64,000 nt of DNA from Pelagibius sp965227505 (GTDB lineage Bacteria > Pseudomonadota > Alphaproteobacteria > Kiloniellales > Kiloniellaceae). Made by a program: the position numbers and the translations under genes. Of this stretch, positions 44,232-57,730 are shown one piece after another; the first letter of the stretch is position 1, and each line of letters begins with the position of its first letter. The stretch lies in the NCBI RefSeq assembly GCF_965227505.1, contig NZ_OZ245757.1, forward strand, positions 3,658,001 to 3,722,000. The letters are read 5' to 3'. The notes below the pieces were generated by a model. It was not told the DNA's origin. It did no database searches and saw only the letters and a program-made list of their open reading frames with translations.

Positions 44232-45113
44232 ATGACAGACCAGAAAATCGACGACCGCGTCTACGCACTCTACGACGACTACTGCCACGGCAAGATCGAC
44301 CGGCGCGAGTTTCTGAGCCGCGCCAGAGCGATCACCGTGGGCGGCGTATCGGCCCTGGCCATGGCCCAGGCCATGCTGCCCGACTATGCGGCGGCGGAGA
44401 CGATCTCCTTCAACGACGAGCGGATCACGCCGCGCTACGTGACCTATCCCTCGCCGGGCGGGACCTCGGGCGAAATGCGCGGCTATCTCGTGCAGCCGAG
44501 CGGTGACGGGCCTTTTCCGGCGGTGCTGGTGATCCACGAAAACCGCGGCCTCAATCCCTACATTGCCGATGTCGCGCGGCGCGCCGCGGTCGAGGGCTTC
44601 CTGGCGCTGGCGCCGGACGGCCTGTCGCCCATCGGCGGCTATCCCGGCAACGACGACGAGGGCCGGGCCATGCAGCGTACCCTGGAGCAGCCGAAGCTGC
44701 GCCAGGACATGCTGAACGGCGCGCGCTTCCTGAAGGATCACGAGCTTTCGACCGGCAAGCTGGGGGCCACCGGCTTTTGCTGGGGCGGTGCGACCACCAA
44801 CTTCCTGGCGGTCACCATGGGCACCGATCTCAGCGCCGGTGTGCCGTTCTACGGACGCGCGCCGGACAGCGCCCAGGTCGGCCGCATCCAGGCCGCCATG
44901 CTGATCCACTTCGCCGAGGACGACGAGCGCGTGAACGCCACCTGGCCGGACTACGAGACGGCGTTGAAGGCAAACGAGGTGGACCACGAAGCCCACTTCT
45001 ATCCCGGCACCCGTCACGGCTTCCACAACGACTCGACGCCGCGCTACGACGAGGCGGCGGCGGAACTGGCCTGGAGCCGCACGATCGCCTTCTTCAAAGA
45101 GCATCTGGCCTGA
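44232..45113 (+). CDS. Dienelactone hydrolase family protein, probably Tat-exported
   Basis: 293 aa alpha/beta hydrolase. The N-terminus has DRREFLSRARAITVGGVSALAMAQA, a twin-arginine-like export signal (RREFL) with a hydrophobic stretch. The hydrolase core has the oxyanion region HENRGLNPYI, nucleophile Cys183 in TGFCWGGAT, Asp231 in AEDDERVN and His262 in TRHGFHN, as in dienelactone hydrolases. Substrate unknown; exported relatives may act on lactones or esters. Confidence 0.87.
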   Translation: MTDQKIDDRVYALYDDYCHGKIDRREFLSRARAITVGGVSALAMAQAMLPDYAAAETISFNDERITPRYVTYPSPGGTSGEMRGYLVQPSGDGPFPAVLVIHENRGLNPYIADVARRAAVEGFLALAPDGLSPIGGYPGNDDEGRAMQRTLEQPKLRQDMLNGARFLKDHELSTGKLGATGFCWGGATTNFLAVTMGTDLSAGVPFYGRAPDSAQVGRIQAAMLIHFAEDDERVNATWPDYETALKANEVDHEAHFYPGTRHGFHNDSTPRYDEAAAELAWSRTIAFFKEHLA

Positions 45114-45164
45114 CGGCACAGCGTCCGGGACTGTTTCCGGCCCCGGACGCCGCCGCCCGACTTC

Positions 45165-45797
45165 TTAGCTCCTGAGCTGGCCGATGATCAGGCCCGCGGC
45201 GATCGCCGCCATGACGCAGCCGACGAAAACGTCCAGCAGGCGCCAGGACAGCGGGCGGGCGAAGAAGTGCGCCAGGCGCTTGGCCCCGAAGCCCAGGCCG
45301 TAGAACCAGAGGCCCGAGGCCGTCACCGCGCCGACGGCGAAGGCCAGGCGCTCCCAGCCCGCATACTGGGCGGCGATGCCGCCCAGCAGGATCACCGTGT
45401 CGAGATAGACGTGCGGGTTCAGGAGGCTGAGCGCCAGGGTGGTCATCACCGCCGTGCGCAGCCCGGTGCTTGCGGGCGCGTCTCCGTCTTCGGCGGTGAG
45501 GCGTCCGGGCCTGAGGGCGGCGTGGAAGGATTTGAGACTGTAAGCGATCAGGAAGGCCGCGCCGCCCCAGGCGGCGATGTCGGGCAGGCTGGGAACGGCG
45601 CGCAGCAGGCTGGCGAAACCGCCGGCGCCAAGGGTGATCAGCCCGCCGTCGATGACGAAACAGAGCGAGGCGACGGCAAAGACGTGCTCGCGCCGCAAAC
45701 CCTGGCGCAGGACATAGGCGTTCTGGGCGCCGATGGCGATGATGAGGCTGGCGCCGAGGCCGAGGCCTTCGAGCGCTGCCAGCGTGTAGGGAACCAT
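45165..45797 (-). CDS. LysE/ArgO-type basic amino acid exporter
   Basis: Inner-membrane exporter, 210 aa, six hydrophobic helices. The first helix contains IIAIGAQNAYVLRQGL, the ArgO/LysE signature, and LNPHVYLDTVILLGG is the second landmark. Predicted to export arginine or lysine and analogues. The usual divergent LysR-type regulator ArgP/LysG is not present; the next gene upstream is the M23 peptidase on the same strand, 208 bases away. Confidence 0.9.
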   Translation of the reverse strand: MVPYTLAALEGLGLGASLIIAIGAQNAYVLRQGLRREHVFAVASLCFVIDGGLITLGAGGFASLLRAVPSLPDIAAWGGAAFLIAYSLKSFHAALRPGRLTAEDGDAPASTGLRTAVMTTLALSLLNPHVYLDTVILLGGIAAQYAGWERLAFAVGAVTASGLWFYGLGFGAKRLAHFFARPLSWRLLDVFVGCVMAAIAAGLIIGQLRS

Positions 45798-46005
45798 GGA
45801 TCGGGAAACTCCGCAGACGCCCGTCCGGCAGAAGGGTGCCGGACAGGACGTGACAACCGATGGGCTTCAGGCGGGCGCGATCCGACCCCAGGGTCGGGCG
45901 CAGGCGGCTTCAGCCTCGGCGTCGCGCGCGTTTCTCCAGATAGCCGGCGATCAGCAGGCAGCAGTCCATGGTTCGAGCGTCCTTAAAGGCCCAGTGTTCT
46001 TGCGC

Positions 46006-47568
46006 TTAGCATTCGCGGTCGGTGGCAGAGCCCTGTTCGACGACCTCTGCTTCCTCGCAGGCCTTCTGTACCATGAGGATGCCTCCCATGGCGATGGAGA
46101 CTTGGCGGTCGACCTCGGCACGGTGAGCGGCGAAGGCGGCCAGTTCATCCTTTTTCAGCTTATCGCCACGCGGCAGGGTCACCTTCAGCGGGTTGACCTG
46201 CTTTCCGTTGAGGATGACCTCGTAGTGCAGATGCGGGCCGGTGGAGCGCCCCGTCGAGCCGACGTAGCCGATCACCTGGCCCTGCTTCACCCGCGTGCCG
46301 GATTTGATGCCCTTGGCATAGCCGTGGAGGTGGGCGTAGGCGGTCTTGTAGCTGGAGCCGTGACGGATGCGGATGTACTTGCCGTAGCCGCCGCGGCGTG
46401 CCGCCACCTCGACCACGCCGTTGCCGGCGGCATAGATCGGCGTGCCGCGCGGCGCGGCGAAGTCCGTGCCCTTGTGCATCTTCGAGTAACCGAGGATCGG
46501 ATGCTTGCGCATGCCGAAGCCCGAGGAGAGGCGCGCGCCGTCGATGGGCGTGCGCATCAGCGAACGGCGCACCGAGGTGCCTTCCGGCGTAAAGTAGTCG
46601 GTATCGCCGTTGGGGCGTTCGTAGTGATAGATCTCGGTGCGGCTGCCCGACAGCGTCATGGCGGCGAAGAGCAGTTCGCCGGTGCGCACCCGCAGGCCGT
46701 CTTCGTCGACGAAGATCTCGTAGAGAAATTCGAAGTCGTCGCCCTTCTGGATTTCCCGCTGGAAGTCCACGTCGAAGCTAAAGGCGCGGATTGCCTCCAC
46801 CAGCACGGGGTTGGGGACATTCACCTCCCGCGCGGCGACCGAGAGGTTCGACAGGATCGTGCCCTGGGCATAGGCCAGCTGGCGGGCCACCGGGCGGTCG
46901 ACGGCATTGGCCGCAAAGTCTTCGTCGGGGTGCGCGCGGCTGATCTCGATATCGCGTTCGCGCGACGGGCGGAAGTTGATCGCCAGCAGCGGTCCCAGGT
47001 CGTCTGAGGCGCTGTCGTCGCTGGCCGCACCCCTTGCGGCAAAGGCGAGGTCGATCTCCTGGCCCGGCATCAGCCGGCGGGCGGAGTAGACCGGCTCCAT
47101 GGCGGTCACGGCCTGGTGGGCATGGGTCGGGTCGACCCCGGCGCCGATCAGCAGTTTCATCAAGGTGTCGCCGCGGGCGACGGTGATCTGCCGGGTGACC
47201 GGTGGCGGCGGAGCCTCGGCCTCCTCCAGCGCTTCGATCTCGCCCTGGGCCGGCAGCCGCAGCAATGAGGCGCGGGGCAGGGCCGCGACCTGCTCGGGCT
47301 GTGACGCAGCGGCGGCGGGGCCGCTTGCCGGCACGACCGAGAAGGCCTCCGCCGCCGGGTCCGCGCCGGACAGGCCGCCATCCAGGGTCCCGGGAGCCAG
47401 TGTCCCAGGGGCCTCGGAGGAGACGCCGCCGAACGACTGGGTGAAATGGGCGCTGGACCAGCTGGCGGCGACGGCGCCGCCGACCAGGGGAATTGCGAGG
47501 ATTGCCGGATAGCTGACCTTTTTGGCGAATCGCATAAGCGATTCCATCCCGATTTTACGGTTCGTCAC
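46006..47568 (-). CDS. M23 family murein metallopeptidase
   Basis: 520 aa from ATG 47568; ATG 47547 would give a shorter leader. A hydrophobic segment (YPAILAIPLVGGAVAAS) anchors or exports it. An OapA/LysM-like region ITVARGDTLMKLLIGAG follows (about 170-190), and the C-terminal peptidase domain has the zinc motifs HKGTDFAAP (HxGxD) and GPHLHYEV (HxH) with KTAYAHLHGYAKGIK. This is the MepM-like class of DD-endopeptidases that cut peptide cross-links in peptidoglycan. Confidence 0.92.
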   Translation of the reverse strand: MTNRKIGMESLMRFAKKVSYPAILAIPLVGGAVAASWSSAHFTQSFGGVSSEAPGTLAPGTLDGGLSGADPAAEAFSVVPASGPAAAASQPEQVAALPRASLLRLPAQGEIEALEEAEAPPPPVTRQITVARGDTLMKLLIGAGVDPTHAHQAVTAMEPVYSARRLMPGQEIDLAFAARGAASDDSASDDLGPLLAINFRPSRERDIEISRAHPDEDFAANAVDRPVARQLAYAQGTILSNLSVAAREVNVPNPVLVEAIRAFSFDVDFQREIQKGDDFEFLYEIFVDEDGLRVRTGELLFAAMTLSGSRTEIYHYERPNGDTDYFTPEGTSVRRSLMRTPIDGARLSSGFGMRKHPILGYSKMHKGTDFAAPRGTPIYAAGNGVVEVAARRGGYGKYIRIRHGSSYKTAYAHLHGYAKGIKSGTRVKQGQVIGYVGSTGRSTGPHLHYEVILNGKQVNPLKVTLPRGDKLKKDELAAFAAHRAEVDRQVSIAMGGILMVQKACEEAEVVEQGSATDREC

Positions 47569-47783
47569 GACGTACAGGTGCTCCGCAACTTGACGGTTGT
47601 GTGTGATGCCCCCCGTGGCAGGCCACGTCGGCGGTAAATGTCATACCACCAAATCGTTAACCAATTTTTGAAAATTGCTGATCATACAAGGGGTTGTCAA
47701 CCTTAAAGGCGGTTAACGCTGTGGCCTTTAAGGGCGGGCGCCGATAAACTTCGGCCAAGCGTAAAAATCTTTTCATAAAGGGT

Positions 47784-47813
47784 TTGACAGGCCGCCGGGC
47801 GCGGCCCTATAAC
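47784..47813 (+). promoter_or_regulatory. rRNA operon sigma-70 type promoter
   Basis: A perfect -35 TTGACA (47784-47789) and -10 TATAAC (47808-47813) with an 18-bp spacer. It is about 315 bases before the 16S gene, as expected for an rrn promoter with a leader. Confidence 0.85.
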
Positions 47814-47858
47814 CCGGCCTCCACGGCAGCCAAGGCTCTCCGCCGAACGCTGCCGTGC

Positions 47859-47870
47859 TGCTGTTTGACA
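47859..47870 (+). promoter_or_regulatory. boxA antitermination element
   Basis: TGCTGTTTGACA lies in the rRNA leader, matching the alphaproteobacterial form of boxA (TGCTCTTTGACA). A pair of arms, CACGGCAG and CTGCCGTG, just upstream (47822-47857) can form a boxB-like hairpin. Confidence 0.7.
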
Positions 47871-48128
47871 TTGTTGTTTGATGGAAGGGATACGCGGGCG
47901 GCGGGTCTTGGTTTTGGGTCTGCTGATTTGGGTTTTGGTGTTTGTTGGCACTGGGGCCTTTTGAGTTTTTCTCGCGTATTTCGTTTTTTGACGGATCTTC
48001 CGGTTTTTCTGGTTCGGTATTTGGCTTTTGGCTGGGTATTTGGCTGGATTGGTTGGGAGATTTCGCGCGTTTAAACTTGAGAGGATCCCGTTGATGAGCC
48101 TGTCTGGCTTTGCCAGGTCAGGTGAGGT

Positions 48129-49634
<1,506 letters not shown>

Positions 49635-49846
49635 CGGCCTGTTTTGTTTTTGCGCTGCCTCACGGCAGCGACGAGCAAAGAGACCGGTTGCTTACACAAA
49701 ACGCCGGAAACGCCGTTTCCCAGGCAGTGCGACCGCAAGGCCGGATCCGCCGTCTGCGTATCCCTTCCATGGATGAAAGACAGGCTTGAAGAACGGGCCT
49801 GTGCCCGGGCCGCTGGGCCGAGAGCCGCTCCCAAGAGACCGATCTC

Positions 49847-49888
49847 AAGAGATCGGGGCCAAGAGATCAGGGCCAAGAGATCGGGGCC
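49847..49888. repeat. Three 14-bp tandem repeats ending inside tRNA-Ile
   Basis: AAGAGATCGGGGCC at 49847-49860 and 49875-49888, with AAGAGATCAGGGCC between them. The last five bases of the third unit are the first bases of the tRNA-Ile acceptor stem, so the array repeats the tRNA start region. Likely replication slippage. Confidence 0.9.
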
Positions 49889-49960
49889 AGTAGCTCAGTT
49901 GGTTAGAGCGCGCGCTTGATAAGCGTGAGGTCGGAAGTTCAAGTCTTCCCTGGCCCACCA
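49884..49960 (+). tRNA. tRNA-Ile (anticodon GAT)
   Basis: 77 nt including an encoded CCA. Acceptor GGGCCAG pairs with CTGGCCC, the D arm is AGCTCAGTTGGTTAGAGC, and the anticodon loop is TTGATAA (GAT). Standard spacer tRNA of the rRNA operon. Confidence 0.98.
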
Positions 49961-50022
49961 TCGCGCTCATGAAATCCGGTCCGGGGGATCGGATTTCAGG
50001 TGCGATACGGAAAGGCTCTCTC
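49961..50022. repeat. Post-tRNA hairpin element, copy 1
   Basis: Directly after tRNA-Ile. Inner arms GAAATCC and GGATTTC and a weaker outer pairing TCGCG-TGCGA. A clearly related element follows tRNA-Ala (50208-50269), with base changes on both sides of the stem that keep pairing. Probably an RNase processing signal. Confidence 0.8.
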
Positions 50023-50131
50023 CCGCGAGAGGCGCCGGTCCCTCGGGCGCTCAGGACGCACATCGGGCCAAGCCAGATCACGCCGGGGCCCGCGCGGTGC
50101 TTTCGCCCTGCCCTTGGCAGGGCCGGCCAAA

Positions 50132-50207
50132 GGGGGCGTAGCTCAGTTGGGAGAGCGGTAGCTTTGCAAGCTTCAGGTCGTCGGTTCGATCCCGTCCGCC
50201 TCCACCA
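50132..50207 (+). tRNA. tRNA-Ala (anticodon TGC)
   Basis: 76 nt including CCA. Acceptor GGGGGCG pairs with CGCCTCC, the anticodon loop is TTTGCAA (TGC), and the T arm is TCGGTTCGATCCCG. Second spacer tRNA of the operon. Confidence 0.98.
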
Positions 50208-50269
50208 TCGCGCTCAGGAAATTCGATCCGGGGGATCGAATTTCAAGCGCGATAAAGAAAGGCTCTCTG
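50208..50269. repeat. Post-tRNA hairpin element, copy 2
   Basis: A near-perfect long hairpin after tRNA-Ala: outer ATCGCGCT with AGCGCGAT and inner GAAATTCGATCC with GGATCGAATTTC. Homologous to the element after tRNA-Ile. Confidence 0.85.
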
Positions 50270-50716
50270 AGAGCTGAGCAAGGTCTGGCGGGCGATGGCA
50301 GCTTTAAGGAAGCGCCGAGCCGCTTATCTTTCATCGATGGAACAGAGTTTTGGCGCTGGTTCTGGCCGGCGCCTTTGTTGTTTGAGATTGTGGATCGGAT
50401 TTTTGTGAGGTGAGGAGCCTTTTGGGCGTCTTGCCGGCCGGCTTTTTGCTGGACGGTGGAGAGGTCTTTGAAGGTTTCTTGCCGGGTCTAAGTCCGGCCG
50501 TTTCGAGGCCTGGCCCTTTTGGGGTTTGGTCTGGGAATGGTTCGGACATCGAAGTCTGAGTTAAGCGTTGCGTCTGGAGTACTCCTTCGACCCTTGCCTG
50601 GTGGCAAGGGTCGGGCAGCGAGCGTCCACCCTGTCGGGTGAGCGTGTCGACAGCTTGCCCTTACGGGCAAGCGTCTGGTCTGGAGATTTATTTCTGGGCG
50701 TGACGGGATTTCGTTG
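50270..50716. other. 16S-23S spacer downstream of tRNA-Ala, hairpin-rich
   Basis: No gene. Toward the 23S gene it contains a run of perfect stems with four-base loops: 50589-50612 (10 bp, loop TGGT), 50627-50640 (5 bp, loop TGTC) and 50653-50672 (8 bp, loop TTAC). Small open frames here are chance. Confidence 0.75.
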
Positions 50717-53464
<2,748 letters not shown>

Positions 53465-53466
53465 TC

Positions 53467-53516
53467 CTCCGTTTGTGAAAACAAATGGAGCCTCCGTTTG
53501 CGATAAGCAAATGGAG
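53467..53516. repeat. Two tandem related hairpins in the 23S-5S spacer
   Basis: 53467-53490 and 53492-53516 each fold as CTCCGTTTG... with ...CAAATGGAG. The tenth pair is T-A in the first and C-G in the second, a compensatory change. The first has a GAAA loop. Confidence 0.85.
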
Positions 53517-53552
53517 AGAAACCCCGTCACGACCAGTGATAAATCTCCGGAC

Positions 53553-53652
53553 TCTTCGCGCCAGCGAAGATGTCCATCTCCGATGCCCGACCAATCCCGC
53601 AAGGGATTGTGTCGAGTAGATGCAGACAACGACATGTTCCCTCACGGGAACA
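53553..53652. repeat. Three perfect short hairpins before 5S rRNA
   Basis: Stems of seven base pairs with four-base loops: 53553-53570 (TCTTCGC, loop GCCA), 53592-53609 (CAATCCC, loop GCAA), and 53635-53652 (TGTTCCC, loop TCAC). They continue the hairpin-rich style of the spacers. Confidence 0.85.
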
Positions 53653-53712
53653 GTCGGACACAACGCCAAACCAGACACCCGGCCCCCTCACCAATCCTTT
53701 GCGTGCTTCGAC

Positions 53713-53831
53713 GACTTGGTGGCCATGGCGAGGGGTCAAACACCCGATCCCATCCCGAACTCGGACGTGAAAACCCTCAGCGCCGATGGTACTGCGTCTT
53801 AAGGCGTGGGAGAGTAGGTCGCCGCCAAGTC
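53713..53831 (+). rRNA. rrf: 5S ribosomal RNA
   Basis: About 119 nt, starting GACTTGGTGGCCATGGCGAG and ending GTCGCCGCCAAGTC; the ends pair to form helix I. It contains the CCCGATCCCATCCCGAACTC loop typical of 5S. Confidence 0.97.
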
Positions 53832-53990
53832 TTCCAAGCACGCAAAAGGCCAAGAACGCAAAACACCAGGCACGCAAAACACCAGGCACCAAACCCAACA
53901 CAAAAATCCGAAACGACAGGATCCCCAAAAGGATCCGTCGGACATCATCACGCCAAAACCAGGCAATCCAAACAACACCCACCCGACAAA

Positions 53991-54383
<393 letters not shown>

Positions 54384-55367
54384 TCAAGGAAGAACAACGA
54401 TCGCGCAACCAATTTTGGATTTGGCCTCCACGAAGGTATGACAGTCCGCGATCTCTTCTAGCGTGAACTCCCGGGCGATACGGTGGATGCTGCGGCCGGT
54501 TTCCAGCCAGCGCACGATGTCGGACTTTGCGCGCGACCTGAGTGCTCCTGGGGTTGTGGGTAGCAGCACGAACTTGGTGGTCAACGACAACATCATGGCC
54601 GGATAGACCGGTAGGTTCGGTGTTTCTTCTGTACGCGAGGCATATGTAGCGATCACGCCGCCAGTCCTGATGGCTCCGAACAACGTTTCCAGGTTGCCGC
54701 CGAAATCGACGTCCACGATCCGGTCGACGCCAATTCCATTTGTGAAGTCCTTGACAGCCCGGGCGACGTCAATCATGCGGTAGTTCAAAGTCAAGTCTGC
54801 CCCAGCCTCATCCGCAACGGCAGCCTTTTCATCTGAACTAACCGTAGCGATCACTCGTGCTCCGGCCCACTTGGCCAGTTGGATCGCATAGTGACCGACA
54901 GCACCGGCACCTCCAGTTACAAGAATGTCCTTGCCGGCAACTGAGCCATTGGAAAACAGGCAGCAATGGGCGGTCATGGCAGGCACGCCCAGGCATGCAC
55001 CTTCATTATAGCTGGTGTTGTCCGGCAAGGGCGCGACGTTATCGAGCGGCAAGCAAACAGACTGTGCTGCGGTGCCGTTCTGGCGGTAGCCGTCGGCGAT
55101 GTTGGTCCAGACCCGGCGGCCTACCCAATCCTCGGAAACGCCAGCGCCCGCAGCGACGACAACACCGGCGCCATCGCAATGGGGAATGATCGGCCCCGAA
55201 AGTCGAGGCCACTTCTCGCCGCGCCTGCGGTTCGCGTCGGAAGGATTGACCCCAGAGGCGTGGACCTGGATGCACAGCTCTCCGTGACGTGGGGCAGGCG
55301 TATCCAATTCCCCGACCTGGAGAACATCATGAGGCTGACCGACTCTTTCGTACCATGCTGCTTTCAT
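54384..55367 (-). CDS. Zinc-type alcohol dehydrogenase-like / quinone oxidoreductase family protein
   Basis: 327 aa from the ATG at 55367; the open frame continues upstream, but the family begins at MKAAWYERVGQPHDVL. Medium-chain reductase with a GroES-like start, HASGVNPSDANRRRG (no catalytic zinc cysteines, as in quinone oxidoreductases), and a nucleotide-binding VTGGAGAVGHYAIQLAKWAGARVIATVSS loop (ADH_zinc_N). NADPH-linked reduction of enones or quinones is expected. Related in type to the gene at 60207, but it is a separate family member on the opposite strand. Confidence 0.87.
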   Translation of the reverse strand: MKAAWYERVGQPHDVLQVGELDTPAPRHGELCIQVHASGVNPSDANRRRGEKWPRLSGPIIPHCDGAGVVVAAGAGVSEDWVGRRVWTNIADGYRQNGTAAQSVCLPLDNVAPLPDNTSYNEGACLGVPAMTAHCCLFSNGSVAGKDILVTGGAGAVGHYAIQLAKWAGARVIATVSSDEKAAVADEAGADLTLNYRMIDVARAVKDFTNGIGVDRIVDVDFGGNLETLFGAIRTGGVIATYASRTEETPNLPVYPAMMLSLTTKFVLLPTTPGALRSRAKSDIVRWLETGRSIHRIAREFTLEEIADCHTFVEAKSKIGCAIVVLP

Positions 55368-55999
55368 TGTGGGCTCTGTTTTTGGCGCTGTGATGCCGGC
55401 ACATTGCGCCATTGCATGGCGGGAACAACATGACCTGCGCGCAATCGCAGTACCGGACCAACGAATAGTAGCAGGGACGGTTGACACTGCGCGAGTAATC
55501 CTCTGCACCCTGCAGAGGTATTCTTCGATCCCAGGTTCGTATTTGTGAAAAGAGAGGGCGCTATCCGGTTGATGTACCAAAACCAAGTGCATGATCTCTA
55601 AAGGCATTGCAAAGACTGACGAGATCGAAATCACTCCTCAGACCGCGACTCCTGTCGTTGCTCCTGCTCTTGGAAAAGCGACTTTCGCGGCAACCGTGGA
55701 ACGGTTTGTCGGTCATCTTTTGGGAAGCACCGTACTCTCTTACAGAGTCCCCACTTTGCCACGCCCTCCGACAAGTGAATTGTCTATGGATGTTTTCTGC
55801 TGATTCTGCCTTCTCTGATGATCAAGTAACGTCCTGTGGCCGCTTGAGATGTAAATGAACATCAGCATAGTTATCACTTTGGGGATGCGGCAGTGACGAA
55901 GGGAAGCGGCGTTTTTGCTGGATTCACAGTTGTTCGCAGGCGAACAGTCTTCATGAGTCCTGATGAAGAGGAGCGAACCTTTGGATCCGCGGTCGTTCG
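55368..55999. other. 632-bp gap between the oxidoreductase and AspT-like genes
   Basis: No recognisable gene. A 70-codon frame (55591-55803, plus) lacks a family match and a good ribosome site. Probably contains the two divergent promoters; I could not assign them. Confidence 0.6.
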
Positions 56000-57730
56000 A
56001 TGGGAGGAGACAATGTCCATCTCATTTGTCATCTAAAGAATGCGGAGTCCATCTTGGAAGTCGATCCCTACAGCCTGTTGGTCAGCAGCCCCACGCTCAC
56101 CGTGTTCCTGGCCATCGCGCTCGGCTATCTGATCGGCAAAATCAACATCAAGGGCTTCGAACTGGGCGCGACCGGCGGCGTGTTGCTGATCGCGCTGCTG
56201 TTCGGCCACTACGATCTGTCGCCGCATCCCTTCCTGGGCACGGTCGGCTTCACGCTGTTCATCTATTCGGTCGGCCTACAGGCGGGCCCGCGCTTTTTCA
56301 ACGTGCTGATGGAAGACGGCGCACGCTACATCGGGCTGGCGCTGGTCGTCGCCGCCTCCGCCTTCATCGCCGCCAAGCTGCTGGCCGCCGGCTTCGGCTT
56401 GGACAACGGCTTGGCCGCCGGCATTCTGGCCGGTGCGTTGACCAGCACTCCAACCCTAGTCGGCGCGCAGAGCGCGCTGGAGACCGGCGTCGCGGTCGTG
56501 CCGCCGGGCGCGTCGGCGGACACGCTGCTGGAAACCATCTCGGTCGGCTACGCCATTACTTACGTCTTCGGCATGGTCGGGCTGATCCTGCTGGTCAAGC
56601 TGATGCCGAACCTGCTGCGAATCGACTTGGCCGGACAGGCCCGGTCCTATGCCAGGAAGAAGGGTTACCAGGAGGACAAGAAGAAGCGGCCCGAAGGGCT
56701 GCCGGTGGTGCGCGGCTACCAGGTCAAGGAGGGCGGGCGCATTGCCGGCAAGACACGGCGCCAACTGCAAGCTACAGAAGACCAGCGCGTCACCGCCGTG
56801 CGCGTCAAACGCGGTGAGAAGATCATAGAGCTGGGCATGGACGACCTGGTCGAGGCTAGCGATAAGGTGGCGATCCTGGCTGCGCCCGAACGCCACGCGG
56901 AGATGCGCGACGATCCGGACCTGACCTCGGGTATCTTGGATAAAGACCTGCTCGATACCTACATCACCAGTGCTGAGATCGTGGTCACACGCAGCGAGGT
57001 GACCGGCCGGTCTTTGAGCGAACTGCGTCTGACACCAGACTTCAATTGCTTCGTTACGCGCATCCAGCACAGCCAGATCGATCTGCCGCTGCGTGACAGC
57101 ACCATCCTGCAGCGCGCCGACACGCTGACCGTGGTTGGTGACTCGCGGCAGATCGATAAGCTGGCCGAGTGGCTCGGCGTGATTGAGCGCGACGTGCAGG
57201 AACTCGATCTGGTGACCTTCGCCTCCGGCATCGCGCTTGGCCTGTTGATCGGGCTGGTCAGCGTCAAGGTCGGCACCATCAGCGTCGGGCTGGGCAGCGC
57301 CGGCGGCCTGCTGCTGGCCGGCATCCTGTTCGGCTACCTGCGGTCGCACAACCCGACTTTCGGGCGGGTGCCACCGGCGGCGCGCTACGCTATCATGGAG
57401 TTGGGGCTGATGCTGTTCATGGTCAACATCGGGCTACAGGCGGGCGGGGGCGTGCTTGAGGCGCTGCTGTCGGTCGGACCGGTAATAATCCTCTGTGGCA
57501 TGATCGTGTTGCTGGCGCCACTGGTGATCGGCTTCCTGTTCGGTACCTACGTGCTGAAGCTCAACCCCGCACTGTTGCTGGGCGCCCTGACCGGCGCCAT
57601 GACTTCGACGCCGGCGCTCGGCGTGGTCCAGCAGGCTGCTAAGAGCTCCATGCCAGCGCTCGGCTACGCCGGCACCTATGCCTTCGCCAACGTACTGCTC
57701 ACCGTGGCGGGCACCTTGATGATGCTGTAG
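56000..57730 (+). CDS. AspT/YidE/YbjL family antiporter (aspartate-alanine exchanger-like)
   Basis: 576 aa membrane protein with two homologous hydrophobic halves: first half LTVFLAIALGYLIGKINIKGFELGATGGVLLIALLFGH, second half from VTFASGIALGLLIGLVSV with GLGSAGGLLLAGILFGYLRSHNPTFGRVP. Each half ends in GALTSTPTLV or GAMTSTPALG, the repeated exchange motif. Between them lie two cytosolic RCK_C (TrkA-C) domains. AspT swaps aspartate for alanine; the substrate here is unknown. The start is weak: ATG 56000 or TTG 56054. GC content is higher than in the following genes. Confidence 0.88.
   Translation: MGGDNVHLICHLKNAESILEVDPYSLLVSSPTLTVFLAIALGYLIGKINIKGFELGATGGVLLIALLFGHYDLSPHPFLGTVGFTLFIYSVGLQAGPRFFNVLMEDGARYIGLALVVAASAFIAAKLLAAGFGLDNGLAAGILAGALTSTPTLVGAQSALETGVAVVPPGASADTLLETISVGYAITYVFGMVGLILLVKLMPNLLRIDLAGQARSYARKKGYQEDKKKRPEGLPVVRGYQVKEGGRIAGKTRRQLQATEDQRVTAVRVKRGEKIIELGMDDLVEASDKVAILAAPERHAEMRDDPDLTSGILDKDLLDTYITSAEIVVTRSEVTGRSLSELRLTPDFNCFVTRIQHSQIDLPLRDSTILQRADTLTVVGDSRQIDKLAEWLGVIERDVQELDLVTFASGIALGLLIGLVSVKVGTISVGLGSAGGLLLAGILFGYLRSHNPTFGRVPPAARYAIMELGLMLFMVNIGLQAGGGVLEALLSVGPVIILCGMIVLLAPLVIGFLFGTYVLKLNPALLLGALTGAMTSTPALGVVQQAAKSSMPALGYAGTYAFANVLLTVAGTLMML

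Larger units (their letters stand above)
47569..48128. other. rRNA operon control and leader region
   Basis: 560 bp without a gene. Small open frames (47703-48230 minus, 47784-48074 plus) are low-complexity and overlap the promoter or 16S gene. It contains a near-consensus promoter (47784-47813) and boxA (47859-47870). A T-rich stretch around 47905-48070 leads to the 16S gene. Confidence 0.8.

Noticed and set aside
55591..55803. 70-codon plus-strand frame before the AspT-like gene
   Set aside because: No ribosome site, no recognisable family and atypical composition; likely chance.
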